From Bradyrhizobium cytisi (GTDB lineage Bacteria; Pseudomonadota; Alphaproteobacteria; Rhizobiales; Xanthobacteraceae): a stretch of 64,000 bases of DNA. The stretch is from positions 1-64,000 of the forward strand of contig NZ_VSSR01000037.1 in assembly GCF_008123515.1 (NCBI RefSeq), read 5' to 3'. The notes beneath the pieces are model-generated. The model was not told the DNA's origin, ran no database searches, and was given only the letters and a program-made list of their open reading frames with translations. The translations under genes were made by a program, and so were the position numbers. Within the stretch, counting starts at the first letter, position 1; every line of letters starts with the position of its first letter. Shown piece by piece: positions 8,544 to 17,056 of the stretch.

Positions 8544-9026
8544 ATGACGCAGACACCGATCCGCCTCACCGTGAACGGCAGGATCCACGACGTCACGGCA
8601 GAGCGCCAGACGCCGCTGCTCTATGTGCTGCGCAATGATCTCGGCCTCAACGGCCCAAAATATGGTTGCGGCCTCGGTGAATGTGGCACCTGCACTGTCC
8701 TGATCGACGGCGCGGCCGCACGCTCTTGCGTCATTCCAGTGGCCGGCTGCGCCGGGCGCGACATAGTCACGCTCGAAGGGCTCGGAACGCGCGACAAGCC
8801 TGATGTGGTGCAGCAGGCCTTCATCGCCGAGCAGGCCGCGCAATGCGGCTACTGCCTCAGCGGCATGATCATGACCACCAAGGCGCTGCTTGCGATCAAC
8901 CCGCAACCAACCGAGCAGGAAGCGCTCGCTGCGCTGCGCTACAATCTCTGCCGCTGCGGCACGCACGTCGAAATCCTGCGCGCCGTGATGCGCGCATCGG
9001 GCCAGCTTGCCGAGGCCGGTGACTGA
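8544..9026 (+). CDS. nicA: nicotinate dehydrogenase-type (2Fe-2S) subunit (NicA-like)
   Basis: A 160-residue two-cluster ferredoxin subunit of the xanthine dehydrogenase family. Cluster I is bound by C42-GLGE-C47-GT-C50 and C62; cluster II by QCGYCLSGM and the later CRCG. It passes electrons from the molybdenum subunit encoded next. ATG 8544 was chosen because family homology begins at IRLTVNGRIHDV; the upstream extension covers the operator site. The stop overlaps the next ATG by one base (TGATG). In Pseudomonas NicA with NicB hydroxylates nicotinate at C6. The related isoquinoline 1-oxidoreductase subunit has the same architecture, so the substrate remains open. Confidence 0.85.
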   Translation: MTQTPIRLTVNGRIHDVTAERQTPLLYVLRNDLGLNGPKYGCGLGECGTCTVLIDGAAARSCVIPVAGCAGRDIVTLEGLGTRDKPDVVQQAFIAEQAAQCGYCLSGMIMTTKALLAINPQPTEQEALAALRYNLCRCGTHVEILRAVMRASGQLAEAGD

Positions 9027-12000
9027 TGGCCTCGCCTCTCTCGAACGGAACTGAGCGGGGTTCGCTCGTCGTCGTCCGCACCGTGGACGAGATTACGTCC
9101 GAAACCTTCGTCCGCATCACCGCGGATGGGTCGGTCACGGCCTATAACGGCCATGTCGATCTCGGTACCGGCATCCGTACCGCACTCGGCCAGATCGTCG
9201 CCGAAGAGCTCGACGTCTCCTTTGCGCGCGTGGTCGTGGTGCTCGGCGACACTGCCATCGTGCCGAACCAGGGCCCGACGATTGCGAGCGAGACCATCCA
9301 GATCACTGCCGTCCCGCTGCGCAAGGCCGCAGCCCAGGCGCGCCACTTCCTGACCGCGCGCGCGGCAGAGCGGCTGGAGCTCCCGGCTGCCGATCTCAGC
9401 ATCGAAGACGGCCTCGTCCGCGGCCATAATCGCAGCGTCAGCTATGGCGAGCTGATCGGCGGCGAGACCATTCGCCTCGAACTCGCCGACGACGTCGCCG
9501 TCAAGGCCGCCAGCGACTACGCCATCGTCGGCCAGTCGCTGCCGCGCGTCGATCTTCCCGCCAAGGCCACCGCCGAGCTGACCTTCGTCCACGACATTCG
9601 CTTGCCCGGCATGCTGCACGGCCGCGTGGTGCGCCCGCCCTACTCCGGCGTCGATGCCGGCCCGTTCGTCGGCACCAGCCTGATCGCGGTTGACGAAGCT
9701 TCCGTGCGCCACATCCCCGGCCTTGTGGCCGTCGTCCGCATCGGCGATTTCGTCGGCGTGGTCGCCGAGCGGGAGGAGAATGCTGTTCGCGCGGCGGAAC
9801 AGCTCGCGGTGACCTGGAAGCCGACGCCAGAGCTCGCCGATCTCGCCGATGTCGAGACCGCGCTACGCGCCCATCCGTCGACGCCGCGCACGCTGATCGA
9901 CAAGGGCGACGTCGATACGGCGATATCAGGCGCGGCCAAGCCGATGCACCGCACCTATGTCTGGCCGTACCAGATGCACGCCTCGATCGGCCCGTCCTGC
10001 GCGGTCGCAGATTTCCGGGATGGCAATGTCCGCGTCTGGTCCGGCACGCAGAATCCGCACCTGCTGCGCAGCGATCTCGCTCTGCTCATCGAGCGTCCGG
10101 AGAGTGAGGTCGAGGTCATCCGGCTCGAGGCCGCCGGCTGCTACGGCCGCAATTGCGCCGACGACGTCAGCGCCGACGCGCTGTTGCTATCCCGCGCGGT
10201 CGGCCGGCCTGTGCGCGTGCAGTTGACGCGCGAGCAGGAGCACGCCTGGGAGCCCAAGGGCGCCGCGCAGCTCATCGACGTCAACGGCGGCCTCGATGCC
10301 GACGGCGGCATCGCGGGTTACGATCTCGCCACGCGCTATCCATCGAACGCGGCACCGACGCTCGCGCTGCTGCTGACCGGCCGAATCTCGCTTGAACCTG
10401 CCGTGCTCGAGATGGGCGACCGCACCGCGATCCCGCCCTATGATTACGACAACATGCGCGTCGTCGCACATGACATGGCGCCGATCGTGCGCGCGTCCTG
10501 GTTTCGCGGCGTCTCGGCGCTGCCGAACACCTTTGCGCATGAATCCTATATCGACGAGGCCGCGACCGAGGCCGGCGTCGATCCCATTGAATATCGCCTG
10601 CGCTATCTCAAAGACCAGCGCGCCGTCGATCTCGTCAATGCGGTAGCCGAGCGCGCGGGCTGGACGCCGCGGCCGGTCCGCGAGGAGAAAGACGGCGAGG
10701 TCGTGCACGGGCGCGGCTTTGCCTATGCGCTCTATGTTCACAGCAAATTTCCGGGCTATGGCGCAGCCTGGTCGGCGTGGGTCGCCGACGTCGCGGTGAA
10801 TAAGACTACCGGCAACGTCAGCGTCACCCGCGTCGTCGCCGGACAGGATTCCGGATTGATGATCAATCCGGACGGCGTGCGCCACCAGATCCACGGCAAC
10901 GTTATCCAGTCCACCAGCCGCGCTCTGATGGAGGAGGTTTCGTTCGAGCGCGGCGCCGTGGCGGCGCGGGAATGGGGCGCCTATCCGATCATCCCCTTCC
11001 CCGACGTGCCCAAGATCGACGTGCTGATGCTGCCGCGGCCGGACCAGCCGCCGCTCGGCGTCGGCGAGTCCGCCTCAGTCCCGAGCGCAGCGGCGATTGC
11101 GAATGCGATCTTCGATGCCACCGGCGTGCGCTTCCGCGAGCCGCCGTTCACGCCGGAGCGGATCCTCAGGGGATTGCACGGCGAGACATCGCCCGTGCCG
11201 CAGGCCCTGCCCGCCCCCGCCACGCCGCCGCCGTCTCGCATCTGGGAAAATCCGTTCGCCAAACGCGCCGGTATTTTCGCAACGGTTGCGGCCGTCTGCA
11301 CCGCCGCGATCGGCATCGGCGCGGCGCTTCTGCCCGGGCGCGCCATTGCGCCCATCGCGCGGCCCGATGCATCAGTCTATTCCGCCGCGACAATCGCGCG
11401 CGGCCAGCAGCTTGCGGCCCTCGGCAATTGCGCTGAGTGCCACACCAGCCTCACGGGCGTGCTCAACGCCGGCGGTCGCGCACTGGAGACGCCGTTCGGC
11501 ACGATTTATTCGACCAACATCACGCCCGACGTCGAGACCGGCATCGGCGCCTGGTCGTATCCCGCCTTCGAGCGCGCGATGCGCGACGGGCTGCATCGCG
11601 ACGGACGGCAGCTCTATCCCGCCTTCCCTTACACCCACTTTTCGAAGACCGATGATGCCGACATGCAGGCGCTCTACGCCTATCTGATGGCGCAGCCCGC
11701 GGCGCGCGCGAGAGCTCCGGCGAACAATCTGGCCTTCCCCTTCAATCTGCGCCCACTGCTCGCGGGGTGGAATGCGCTGTTCCACCAGACCAAGGAGTTC
11801 AAGCCCGATCCCGCCAAATCCGAACAGTGGAATCGCGGTGCCTATCTGGTCGAGAGCCTTGGCCATTGCAGCGGCTGCCATTCGCCGCGCAATGCGCTCG
11901 GCGCCGAGCAGCGCCAGGCCTATCTCGCCGGCGGCTCTGCCGAGGGCTGGGAGGCGCCGCCGCTGACCTCGCTCTCGCACGCGCCGATCCCATGGAGCGA

Positions 12001-12538
12001 GGACGAGCTGTTCGCCTATTTGCGCACCGGCCATTCGCGCTACCACGGCGTCGCCGCCGGGCCGATGGCGCCTGTTGTCAGGGATCTCAAAGCGCTGCCC
12101 GACCCCGACATCCGCGCGATGGCTGTCTATCTCGGCTCGTTCAACGACACGACGGCCGACGCGCCCGCCCTGGCAGCGAGGCTGGAGCGCGCGACGCAGG
12201 TCACCGTCGCCTCGTCCAGCGGCGCACGGCTCTATCAGGGCGCCTGCGCCGTCTGCCACGAGGTCGGCGGCCTGCCGCTGTTCGGCAGCCGTCCCTCGCT
12301 CGCGGTCAACAGCAATCTGCACAGTGCGACATCGGACAATCTCGTGCAGGTGATCCTGCACGGCATCGCTGAGCCCGCATCGAGCGACCTCGGCTACATG
12401 CCGGCGTTCAGGGGCAGCATGAGCGACGCCCAGGTCGAGGAGCTCATCACCTTCCTGCGCGGGCAGTTTGCGCCGGACAAGCCGGCATGGACCGGCGTCC
12501 GCGAGACGATCGCGCGCATCCGTGCGTCAGCACATTAA
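9026..12538 (+). CDS. nicB: molybdopterin hydroxylase subunit fused to tri-haem cytochrome c (NicB-like)
   Basis: An 1170-residue protein. Residues 1 to about 720 form an aldehyde oxidase/xanthine dehydrogenase-type molybdenum domain; the segment LGVGESASVPSA near residue 680 supplies the family's catalytic glutamate. A hydrophobic anchor follows near 748-772 (FATVAAVCTAAIGIGAALLP). Next are three cytochrome c domains with CAECH (about 801), CSGCH (about 947) and CAVCH (about 1073). This matches the layout of NicB of Pseudomonas putida, where electrons leave through haems instead of an FAD subunit. It overlaps nicA by one base and meets the dioxygenase gene tail to tail with a 4-bp overlap. 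Confidence 0.88.
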   Translation: MASPLSNGTERGSLVVVRTVDEITSETFVRITADGSVTAYNGHVDLGTGIRTALGQIVAEELDVSFARVVVVLGDTAIVPNQGPTIASETIQITAVPLRKAAAQARHFLTARAAERLELPAADLSIEDGLVRGHNRSVSYGELIGGETIRLELADDVAVKAASDYAIVGQSLPRVDLPAKATAELTFVHDIRLPGMLHGRVVRPPYSGVDAGPFVGTSLIAVDEASVRHIPGLVAVVRIGDFVGVVAEREENAVRAAEQLAVTWKPTPELADLADVETALRAHPSTPRTLIDKGDVDTAISGAAKPMHRTYVWPYQMHASIGPSCAVADFRDGNVRVWSGTQNPHLLRSDLALLIERPESEVEVIRLEAAGCYGRNCADDVSADALLLSRAVGRPVRVQLTREQEHAWEPKGAAQLIDVNGGLDADGGIAGYDLATRYPSNAAPTLALLLTGRISLEPAVLEMGDRTAIPPYDYDNMRVVAHDMAPIVRASWFRGVSALPNTFAHESYIDEAATEAGVDPIEYRLRYLKDQRAVDLVNAVAERAGWTPRPVREEKDGEVVHGRGFAYALYVHSKFPGYGAAWSAWVADVAVNKTTGNVSVTRVVAGQDSGLMINPDGVRHQIHGNVIQSTSRALMEEVSFERGAVAAREWGAYPIIPFPDVPKIDVLMLPRPDQPPLGVGESASVPSAAAIANAIFDATGVRFREPPFTPERILRGLHGETSPVPQALPAPATPPPSRIWENPFAKRAGIFATVAAVCTAAIGIGAALLPGRAIAPIARPDASVYSAATIARGQQLAALGNCAECHTSLTGVLNAGGRALETPFGTIYSTNITPDVETGIGAWSYPAFERAMRDGLHRDGRQLYPAFPYTHFSKTDDADMQALYAYLMAQPAARARAPANNLAFPFNLRPLLAGWNALFHQTKEFKPDPAKSEQWNRGAYLVESLGHCSGCHSPRNALGAEQRQAYLAGGSAEGWEAPPLTSLSHAPIPWSEDELFAYLRTGHSRYHGVAAGPMAPVVRDLKALPDPDIRAMAVYLGSFNDTTADAPALAARLERATQVTVASSSGARLYQGACAVCHEVGGLPLFGSRPSLAVNSNLHSATSDNLVQVILHGIAEPASSDLGYMPAFRGSMSDAQVEELITFLRGQFAPDKPAWTGVRETIARIRASAH

Positions 12539-13503
12539 GCGTGCTTCTTCACTTCCACCGGCGGCGTGCCGTGGGTGTGGAAGGACTCGATCGTCTTCAA
12601 TCCCCAAGCCTGGCCCTTCTTGCGCTCTTCTTCCGTCCACACGATCGGCTTCCAGTCCGGTGCAAGGATGAGGCGGGCGCCGGCGTTGGCGACCTCGACG
12701 CGGTTGCCGCCGGGCTCGTAGACATAGAGGAAGAAGGTCTGCTGGATCGCATGCTTGTGCGGGCCGGTCTCGATGTGAATGCCGTTCTCCAGGAAGATAT
12801 CTGCAGCGCGAAGAATCTCCTCGCGGCTGTCGAGCGCGTAGGTGACGTGGTGGAAGCGGCCGGGCGTACCGGAATGGTCGAGCGAATAGGCGAAGTCATA
12901 GCTCTTGTTCGTCATCGTCAGCCACATTGCAGCTTCGCGGCCGTCATTGAGCACGATCTGCTCGGTCAGGCGGCAGCCGAGATAGTTCTCGAAGAACTCG
13001 CGGTTGGCCTTGATGTCGACGGCAAGGCAATTGAGATGATCGAGCCGGCGGACATTGACGCCGCGCGCGGGAAAGCGCTGCGCCTGGTTCTTGAGTGCGG
13101 GTTTGAGCTCCGGTGGCGCCTGATACCATTCGGTCTCGTAATAGAGCTCGACGATGTGGCCGTCGGGGTCGCGGCAGCGAAAGGTCGGCCCCTGCCCCAT
13201 GTCGCCGTCGATCCAGCCGATGTCGAAGCCCGAGCCTTTGAGCGCGGCGACGCGACGCTCCAGCGCCTGCTGGCTGCGCGCGCGTAGCGCCATGTGCTCC
13301 ATGCCTGACGTCTTCGACGCCGTCAGCTTCAGCGAATAGCGCTCGTAATCGTCCCAGCCGCGCAAGTAGACCGACTCGCCCTTCTGCCCGCTGACCGTCA
13401 TGCCCATGACGTCGACGAAGAATTTCAGGCTCTCGTCAGGCTTCGGCGTCAGCAGCTCCATGTGGCCGAGATGAGCGAGATCGAGGATCGGTTCGGGCTG
13501 CAT
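12535..13503 (-). CDS. extradiol (catechol 2,3-type) ring-cleavage dioxygenase, VOC superfamily
   Basis: A 322-residue two-domain extradiol dioxygenase of the vicinal-oxygen-chelate type. The likely iron ligands are in the second domain: the histidine in LDHLNC, the second histidine region in RFHHVTY, and the glutamate in GNRVEV. These enzymes insert O2 next to the hydroxyls of a dihydroxy aromatic ring. ATG 13503 has GGAGG seven bases upstream, so the 36-residue extension is rejected. The promoter carries a 22-bp palindrome sharing the half-site of the nicA/hnr operators. Its role beside a reductive enzyme such as Hnr is unexplained; the substrate may be a dihydroxypyridine or a separate catechol. 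Confidence 0.85.
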   Translation of the reverse strand: MQPEPILDLAHLGHMELLTPKPDESLKFFVDVMGMTVSGQKGESVYLRGWDDYERYSLKLTASKTSGMEHMALRARSQQALERRVAALKGSGFDIGWIDGDMGQGPTFRCRDPDGHIVELYYETEWYQAPPELKPALKNQAQRFPARGVNVRRLDHLNCLAVDIKANREFFENYLGCRLTEQIVLNDGREAAMWLTMTNKSYDFAYSLDHSGTPGRFHHVTYALDSREEILRAADIFLENGIHIETGPHKHAIQQTFFLYVYEPGGNRVEVANAGARLILAPDWKPIVWTEEERKKGQAWGLKTIESFHTHGTPPVEVKKHA

Positions 13504-13608
13504 GGGGTTCCTCCAAAATGTGGCTTGCGATCCGTCTCCCGGAATCGCGCAATCTGGCGCCAGGTGCAATTGGCGCATGCGCCGGGGCGGCACCGAGGCT
13601 GCTGGGTT

Positions 13609-13630
13609 CATTTGTACTAATGTACAAATG
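13609..13630. promoter_or_regulatory. 22-bp palindromic operator upstream of the extradiol dioxygenase
   Basis: Perfect 9-base arms CATTTGTAC (13609-13617) and GTACAAATG (13622-13630) flank TAAT. The half-site C[AG]TT[TC]GT also occurs in both palindromes between hnr and nicA, but with different spacing. It lies about 107 bp upstream of the dioxygenase start, as expected for a regulator site. Confidence 0.6.
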
Positions 13631-13943
13631 ATTAGGTCTCGTCAACAAACCAAGGTGTGCCCTGCCCGGGACGAGCGCCGTCGCCGCCGTGAACGGCCGT
13701 CCCGCCGAATGGCGGACGGACTGCCCGAATGGTAAAATCTTCCTTAATTCGTTTCTGCGCCCGAAGGCCCCGCGAAGCAGCATTTCCCGGCCGATTTCGC
13801 CGACGAGCATGCATTGGGAACAAACCTACCAACCGAATTGTCGCAGATTTAACAAAGCCCCCGCGCCTGCCGTTTAACCGTTTGTCCAGCCCCGCCTCGC
13901 ATAGTCGGGGTTAAACTCCTCGGACTTTCCAGGTTCATCCATC
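13631..13943. other. intergenic region before the HerA-like gene
   Basis: This 313-base stretch separates the dioxygenase promoter from the HerA-like gene. The small frames in it lack ribosome sites and have no recognisable protein character. It presumably holds the promoter of the HerA-like gene; no clear promoter, terminator or RNA structure was recognised. Confidence 0.4.
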
Positions 13944-15683
13944 GTGACATCCTTTGGACGCGTGATTTCGGTTCGCGGGTCGCTCGCCCGGGTCGGGCTT
14001 CTGGCCGCAAGCCAGATGCCGGTCTCGGAGGTTCGGGCCACCGTCGGCCGCTTCGTCAGCATCCGCTGCGCCAGCTCGGTCATCGTCGCCATGATCACCG
14101 AGGTGTCCTGCGAAAATCTCTCGAGCACCGACAATCTGATCGCGATCGCGTCGGTCGATCTGCTCGGCGAAATCCTCAACGCCGCCGACAAGGCCAAGTT
14201 TCAGCGCGGCGTCACCAACTATCCGACCATCGGCGATTCCGTCGACCTGATCACCAGCCAGGAGCTGCGCACCATCTACGCGCCGACCGGTTCGGACCAG
14301 ATCAATGTCGGCTTCCTCCAGCAGGACCGCTCCGTCGTCGCCTATGTCGATATCGAGGAAATGCTCTCCAAGCATTTCGCGGTGCTGGGGTCGACCGGCG
14401 TCGGCAAATCCACCGGCGTGTCGCTGCTGCTCAACGAGATCCTGAAAGCGCGGCCCAACCTGCGCATCTTCCTGCTCGACGTGCACAACGAATATGGCCG
14501 CTGCTTCGGCGACCGCGCGCTGGTGCTCAACCCGAGAAACCTGAAGCTGCCGTTCTGGCTGTTCAATTTCGAGGAAATCGTCGACGTGCTGTTCGGCGGC
14601 CGCGCCGGCGTGCCCGAGGAGCTCGACGTCCTCGCCGAAGTCATTCCGATCGCCAAGGGCATCTACACGCAATACCAGAACACCGATCGCCTCGGCCTGA
14701 AGCGCATCGATCCCAAGCAGATCGGCTTCACCGTCGATACGCCGGTGCCGTACCGCCTGGTCGATCTGATCTCGCTGATCGACGAGCGCATGGGTAAGCT
14801 GGAAAACCGGTCCTCGCGCATCATCTATCATAAGCTGATCTCGCGCATCGAGGCGGTCCGCAACGATCCGCGCTACGCCTTCATGTTCGACAACGCCAAT
14901 GTCGGCGGCGACACCATGGCCGAAGTGATCAGCCATCTGTTCCGCCTGCCCGCCAACGGCAAGCCGATGACGGTGATGCAGCTCGCCGGCTTCCCGGCTG
15001 AGGTCATCGATTCCGTCGTTTCGGTTCTTTGCCGCATGGCCTTCGATTTCGGCCTGTGGAGCGACGGCGTCTCGCCGATGCTGTTCGTCTGCGAGGAAGC
15101 CCACCGCTATGCCTCAGCCGACCGCAATGTCGGTTTCGGCCCGACCCGCAAGGCGGTGTCGCGCATCGCCAAGGAAGGCCGCAAATACGGCGTCTATCTC
15201 GGCCTGATCACGCAGCGCCCCGCCGAGCTCGACGCCACCATCATCTCCCAGTGCAACACGCTGTTCACGATGCGTCTTGCCAACGAGCGCGACCAGGCGC
15301 TGCTGCGCGCCGCGGTGTCGGATGCGGCTGCGAATTTGCTGTCCTTCGTGCCATCGCTCGGCACCCGCGAGGTGCTGGCGTTCGGCGAAGGCGTCGCACT
15401 GCCGACACGGCTGCGCTTCAAGGAGGTGCCGCCGCATCAATTGCCGCGCGGCGAAGCCACCATCTCGAGCGTGCCGTCGGTCACCTCCGGTCACGACATG
15501 CATTTCGTCGGTGCCGTGCTCGAGCGCTGGCGCGGTGCGACCTCGCAGCGCGACGTCCCGAACGACCCGGTGTTCCAGGCGCCGCCGGCCAAGACGCTGG
15601 CGCCGGCCGAGACACCGATGCTGCAGCCCTCGATGGGCCTCGATCCGGACCGCTTCTCGCTGCTGAAGAAGCCACTGCGGTAA
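13944..15683 (+). CDS. HerA-like hexameric ATPase (DUF87/HAS-barrel)
   Basis: A 579-residue ATPase of the HerA/FtsK type. An N-terminal HAS-barrel-like region (about 1-130) precedes Walker A GSTGVGKST (about 150) and FLLDVHNEYG. Walker B is MLFVCEEAHRY, with EGRKYGVYLGLITQRP downstream as in HerA translocases. HerA proteins usually work with a NurA nuclease or as defence motors; neither a nuclease nor another defence gene is nearby. The start is GTG 13944, with only a weak ribosome site. Stand-alone versions are known in alphaproteobacteria; the role is probably DNA translocation or repair. Confidence 0.82.
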   Translation: MTSFGRVISVRGSLARVGLLAASQMPVSEVRATVGRFVSIRCASSVIVAMITEVSCENLSSTDNLIAIASVDLLGEILNAADKAKFQRGVTNYPTIGDSVDLITSQELRTIYAPTGSDQINVGFLQQDRSVVAYVDIEEMLSKHFAVLGSTGVGKSTGVSLLLNEILKARPNLRIFLLDVHNEYGRCFGDRALVLNPRNLKLPFWLFNFEEIVDVLFGGRAGVPEELDVLAEVIPIAKGIYTQYQNTDRLGLKRIDPKQIGFTVDTPVPYRLVDLISLIDERMGKLENRSSRIIYHKLISRIEAVRNDPRYAFMFDNANVGGDTMAEVISHLFRLPANGKPMTVMQLAGFPAEVIDSVVSVLCRMAFDFGLWSDGVSPMLFVCEEAHRYASADRNVGFGPTRKAVSRIAKEGRKYGVYLGLITQRPAELDATIISQCNTLFTMRLANERDQALLRAAVSDAAANLLSFVPSLGTREVLAFGEGVALPTRLRFKEVPPHQLPRGEATISSVPSVTSGHDMHFVGAVLERWRGATSQRDVPNDPVFQAPPAKTLAPAETPMLQPSMGLDPDRFSLLKKPLR

Positions 15684-15690
15684 CTCTCGT

Positions 15691-15825
15691 GTCCCGGACG
15701 CGCTGCAACGCTCTTGCGTTGCTGCGCAGAGCCGGGACCCATGCCGCACACACTGCTTTCTCGGAAATAAGGGCCCCGGCCCTGCAGCGCACCGCTGAAG
15801 AAGCGCTGCGCCGCGTCCGGGGCGC
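15691..15825. repeat. intergenic Bradyrhizobium-type palindromic repeat
   Basis: The block opens with GTCCCGGACGCGCTGC and closes with the near-complement GCGCCGCGTCCGGGG; internally GTCCCGG pairs with CCGGGAC. Blocks starting with this text recur between genes in Bradyrhizobium chromosomes. It sits just after the HerA-like stop. Confidence 0.6.
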
Positions 15826-15887
15826 AGACCGGCACGTTGAGCCCGCCTCCCGCATCGACTATGGTTGCCGGCCCCTAGCCGGAATCC

Positions 15888-16472
15888 ATGCCCATGATAA
15901 AGCCTGCGCAACGCTTCCCCGCACCCGCTCTCGACACGCTTCCTGACGACATCCGCACGCGTCTCCTCGCCGTGCAGGAAAAGAGCGGTTTCGTGCCCAA
16001 CGTGTTTTTGACGCTGGCCTACCGGCCCGACGAGTTCCGCGCGTTCTTCGCCTATCACGACGCGCTGATGGAGAAGGACGGCGGCCTCACCAAGGCCGAG
16101 CGTGAGATGATCGTGGTGGCAACCTCGGCGGCCAACCAGTGCCAATATTGCGTGATCGCCCATGGCGCGATCCTGCGCATCCGCGCCAAAAATCCTGTGA
16201 TCGCCGACCAGGTCGCGATCAACTACCGCAAGGCCGACATTACGGCGCGCGAGAGGGCGATGCTCGATTTCGCGATGAAGATCTCGGCGGACGCGCAGCG
16301 CGTCTCCGAGGAGGATTTCGCAAGCCTCGGTCCCCACGGCTTCAGCGACGACGACATCTGGGACATCGCCGCGATCTCCGCCTTCTTCGCGCTGTCGAAC
16401 CGGCTGGCGAATTTCACCGGCATGCGGCCGAACGAGGAGTTTTACCTGATGGGACGTCTGCCGAAAAAATGA
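15888..16472 (+). CDS. AhpD-like / carboxymuconolactone decarboxylase family peroxidase-related protein
   Basis: A 194-residue protein of the CMD/AhpD superfamily, in the peroxidase-related enzyme subgroup. The redox motif CQYCVIAHG (C-x2-C-x3-H) is near residue 84-92, inside the helical core after LTKAEREMIVVATSAAN. AhpD relatives use the CxxC pair to reduce peroxides or peroxiredoxin partners. Another ATG two codons downstream (15894) is possible. The stop overlaps the next gene, MgtC-like, by 4 bp, so the two are translated together. Confidence 0.85.
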   Translation: MPMIKPAQRFPAPALDTLPDDIRTRLLAVQEKSGFVPNVFLTLAYRPDEFRAFFAYHDALMEKDGGLTKAEREMIVVATSAANQCQYCVIAHGAILRIRAKNPVIADQVAINYRKADITARERAMLDFAMKISADAQRVSEEDFASLGPHGFSDDDIWDIAAISAFFALSNRLANFTGMRPNEEFYLMGRLPKK

Positions 16473-16948
16473 CGGAGCTCGACTGGTCCGAAATCCTGCT
16501 GCGCCTCGGCGTCGCGACGCTCGCCGGCAGCGCGATCGGGCTCAACCGCGACCTGAATGGCAAGCCGATCGGGCTGAAGACGCTCGGCATCGTCGGCCTG
16601 TCCACCGCGACAATGGTCCTGCTGGCGCTGCAACTCGCGGAGCCCGGCAAGGCCGCCGATGCGACGAGCCGGGTCATCCAGGGCATCCTCACCGGCATCG
16701 GCTTCCTCGGTGCCGGCGTCATCGTCCATGAGAGCGAGCGGTTTCGTGTCCGCGGTTTGACCAGCGCCGCCTGCGCCTTCTTTGCCGCCTGCCTCGGCGT
16801 GGTCTGCGGTGGTGGGCAATGGAAGATCGTCGCAGTTGCGCTGGCGCTGGCCTTTGTGCTGCTCACGGTCGGCCGGCGCATCGAGCGCCACGTGCACCGC
16901 GCGCTTGGCGGCAAGGACGAGCCGCACGAGGACCAGCGGAAAACGTAG
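16469..16948 (+). CDS. MgtC/SapB family membrane protein
   Basis: A 159-residue membrane protein matching the N-terminal MgtC/SapB domain: about four hydrophobic segments, the family's GSAIGLNRDLNGKPIGLKT loop near residues 18-36, and IGFLGAGVIVHE near 75. ATG 16469 lies inside the end of the upstream gene (ATGA overlap), so the longer frame starting at 16139 is only out-of-frame shadow. MgtC proteins are linked to magnesium limitation and to inhibition of the F-type ATPase in pathogens. The short version here lacks the C-terminal ACT-like domain. Confidence 0.85.
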   Translation: MTELDWSEILLRLGVATLAGSAIGLNRDLNGKPIGLKTLGIVGLSTATMVLLALQLAEPGKAADATSRVIQGILTGIGFLGAGVIVHESERFRVRGLTSAACAFFAACLGVVCGGGQWKIVAVALALAFVLLTVGRRIERHVHRALGGKDEPHEDQRKT

Positions 16949-17056
16949 CGGCCTTTGCTCAAATCTTCCGCTCGCATATTGGTCTGAAGCGCTGATAATT
17001 GTTCCGAAAAAATTCGCGGTGGTCGCTGGTTCGATTGCCGTTCGGACCTGAGAGGC

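Noticed and set aside
8306..8596. 97-residue N-terminal extension of the Hnr-like protein
   Set aside because: It covers both operator palindromes and the start of nicA, and resembles nothing in the family; ATG 8305 or 8299 fits better.
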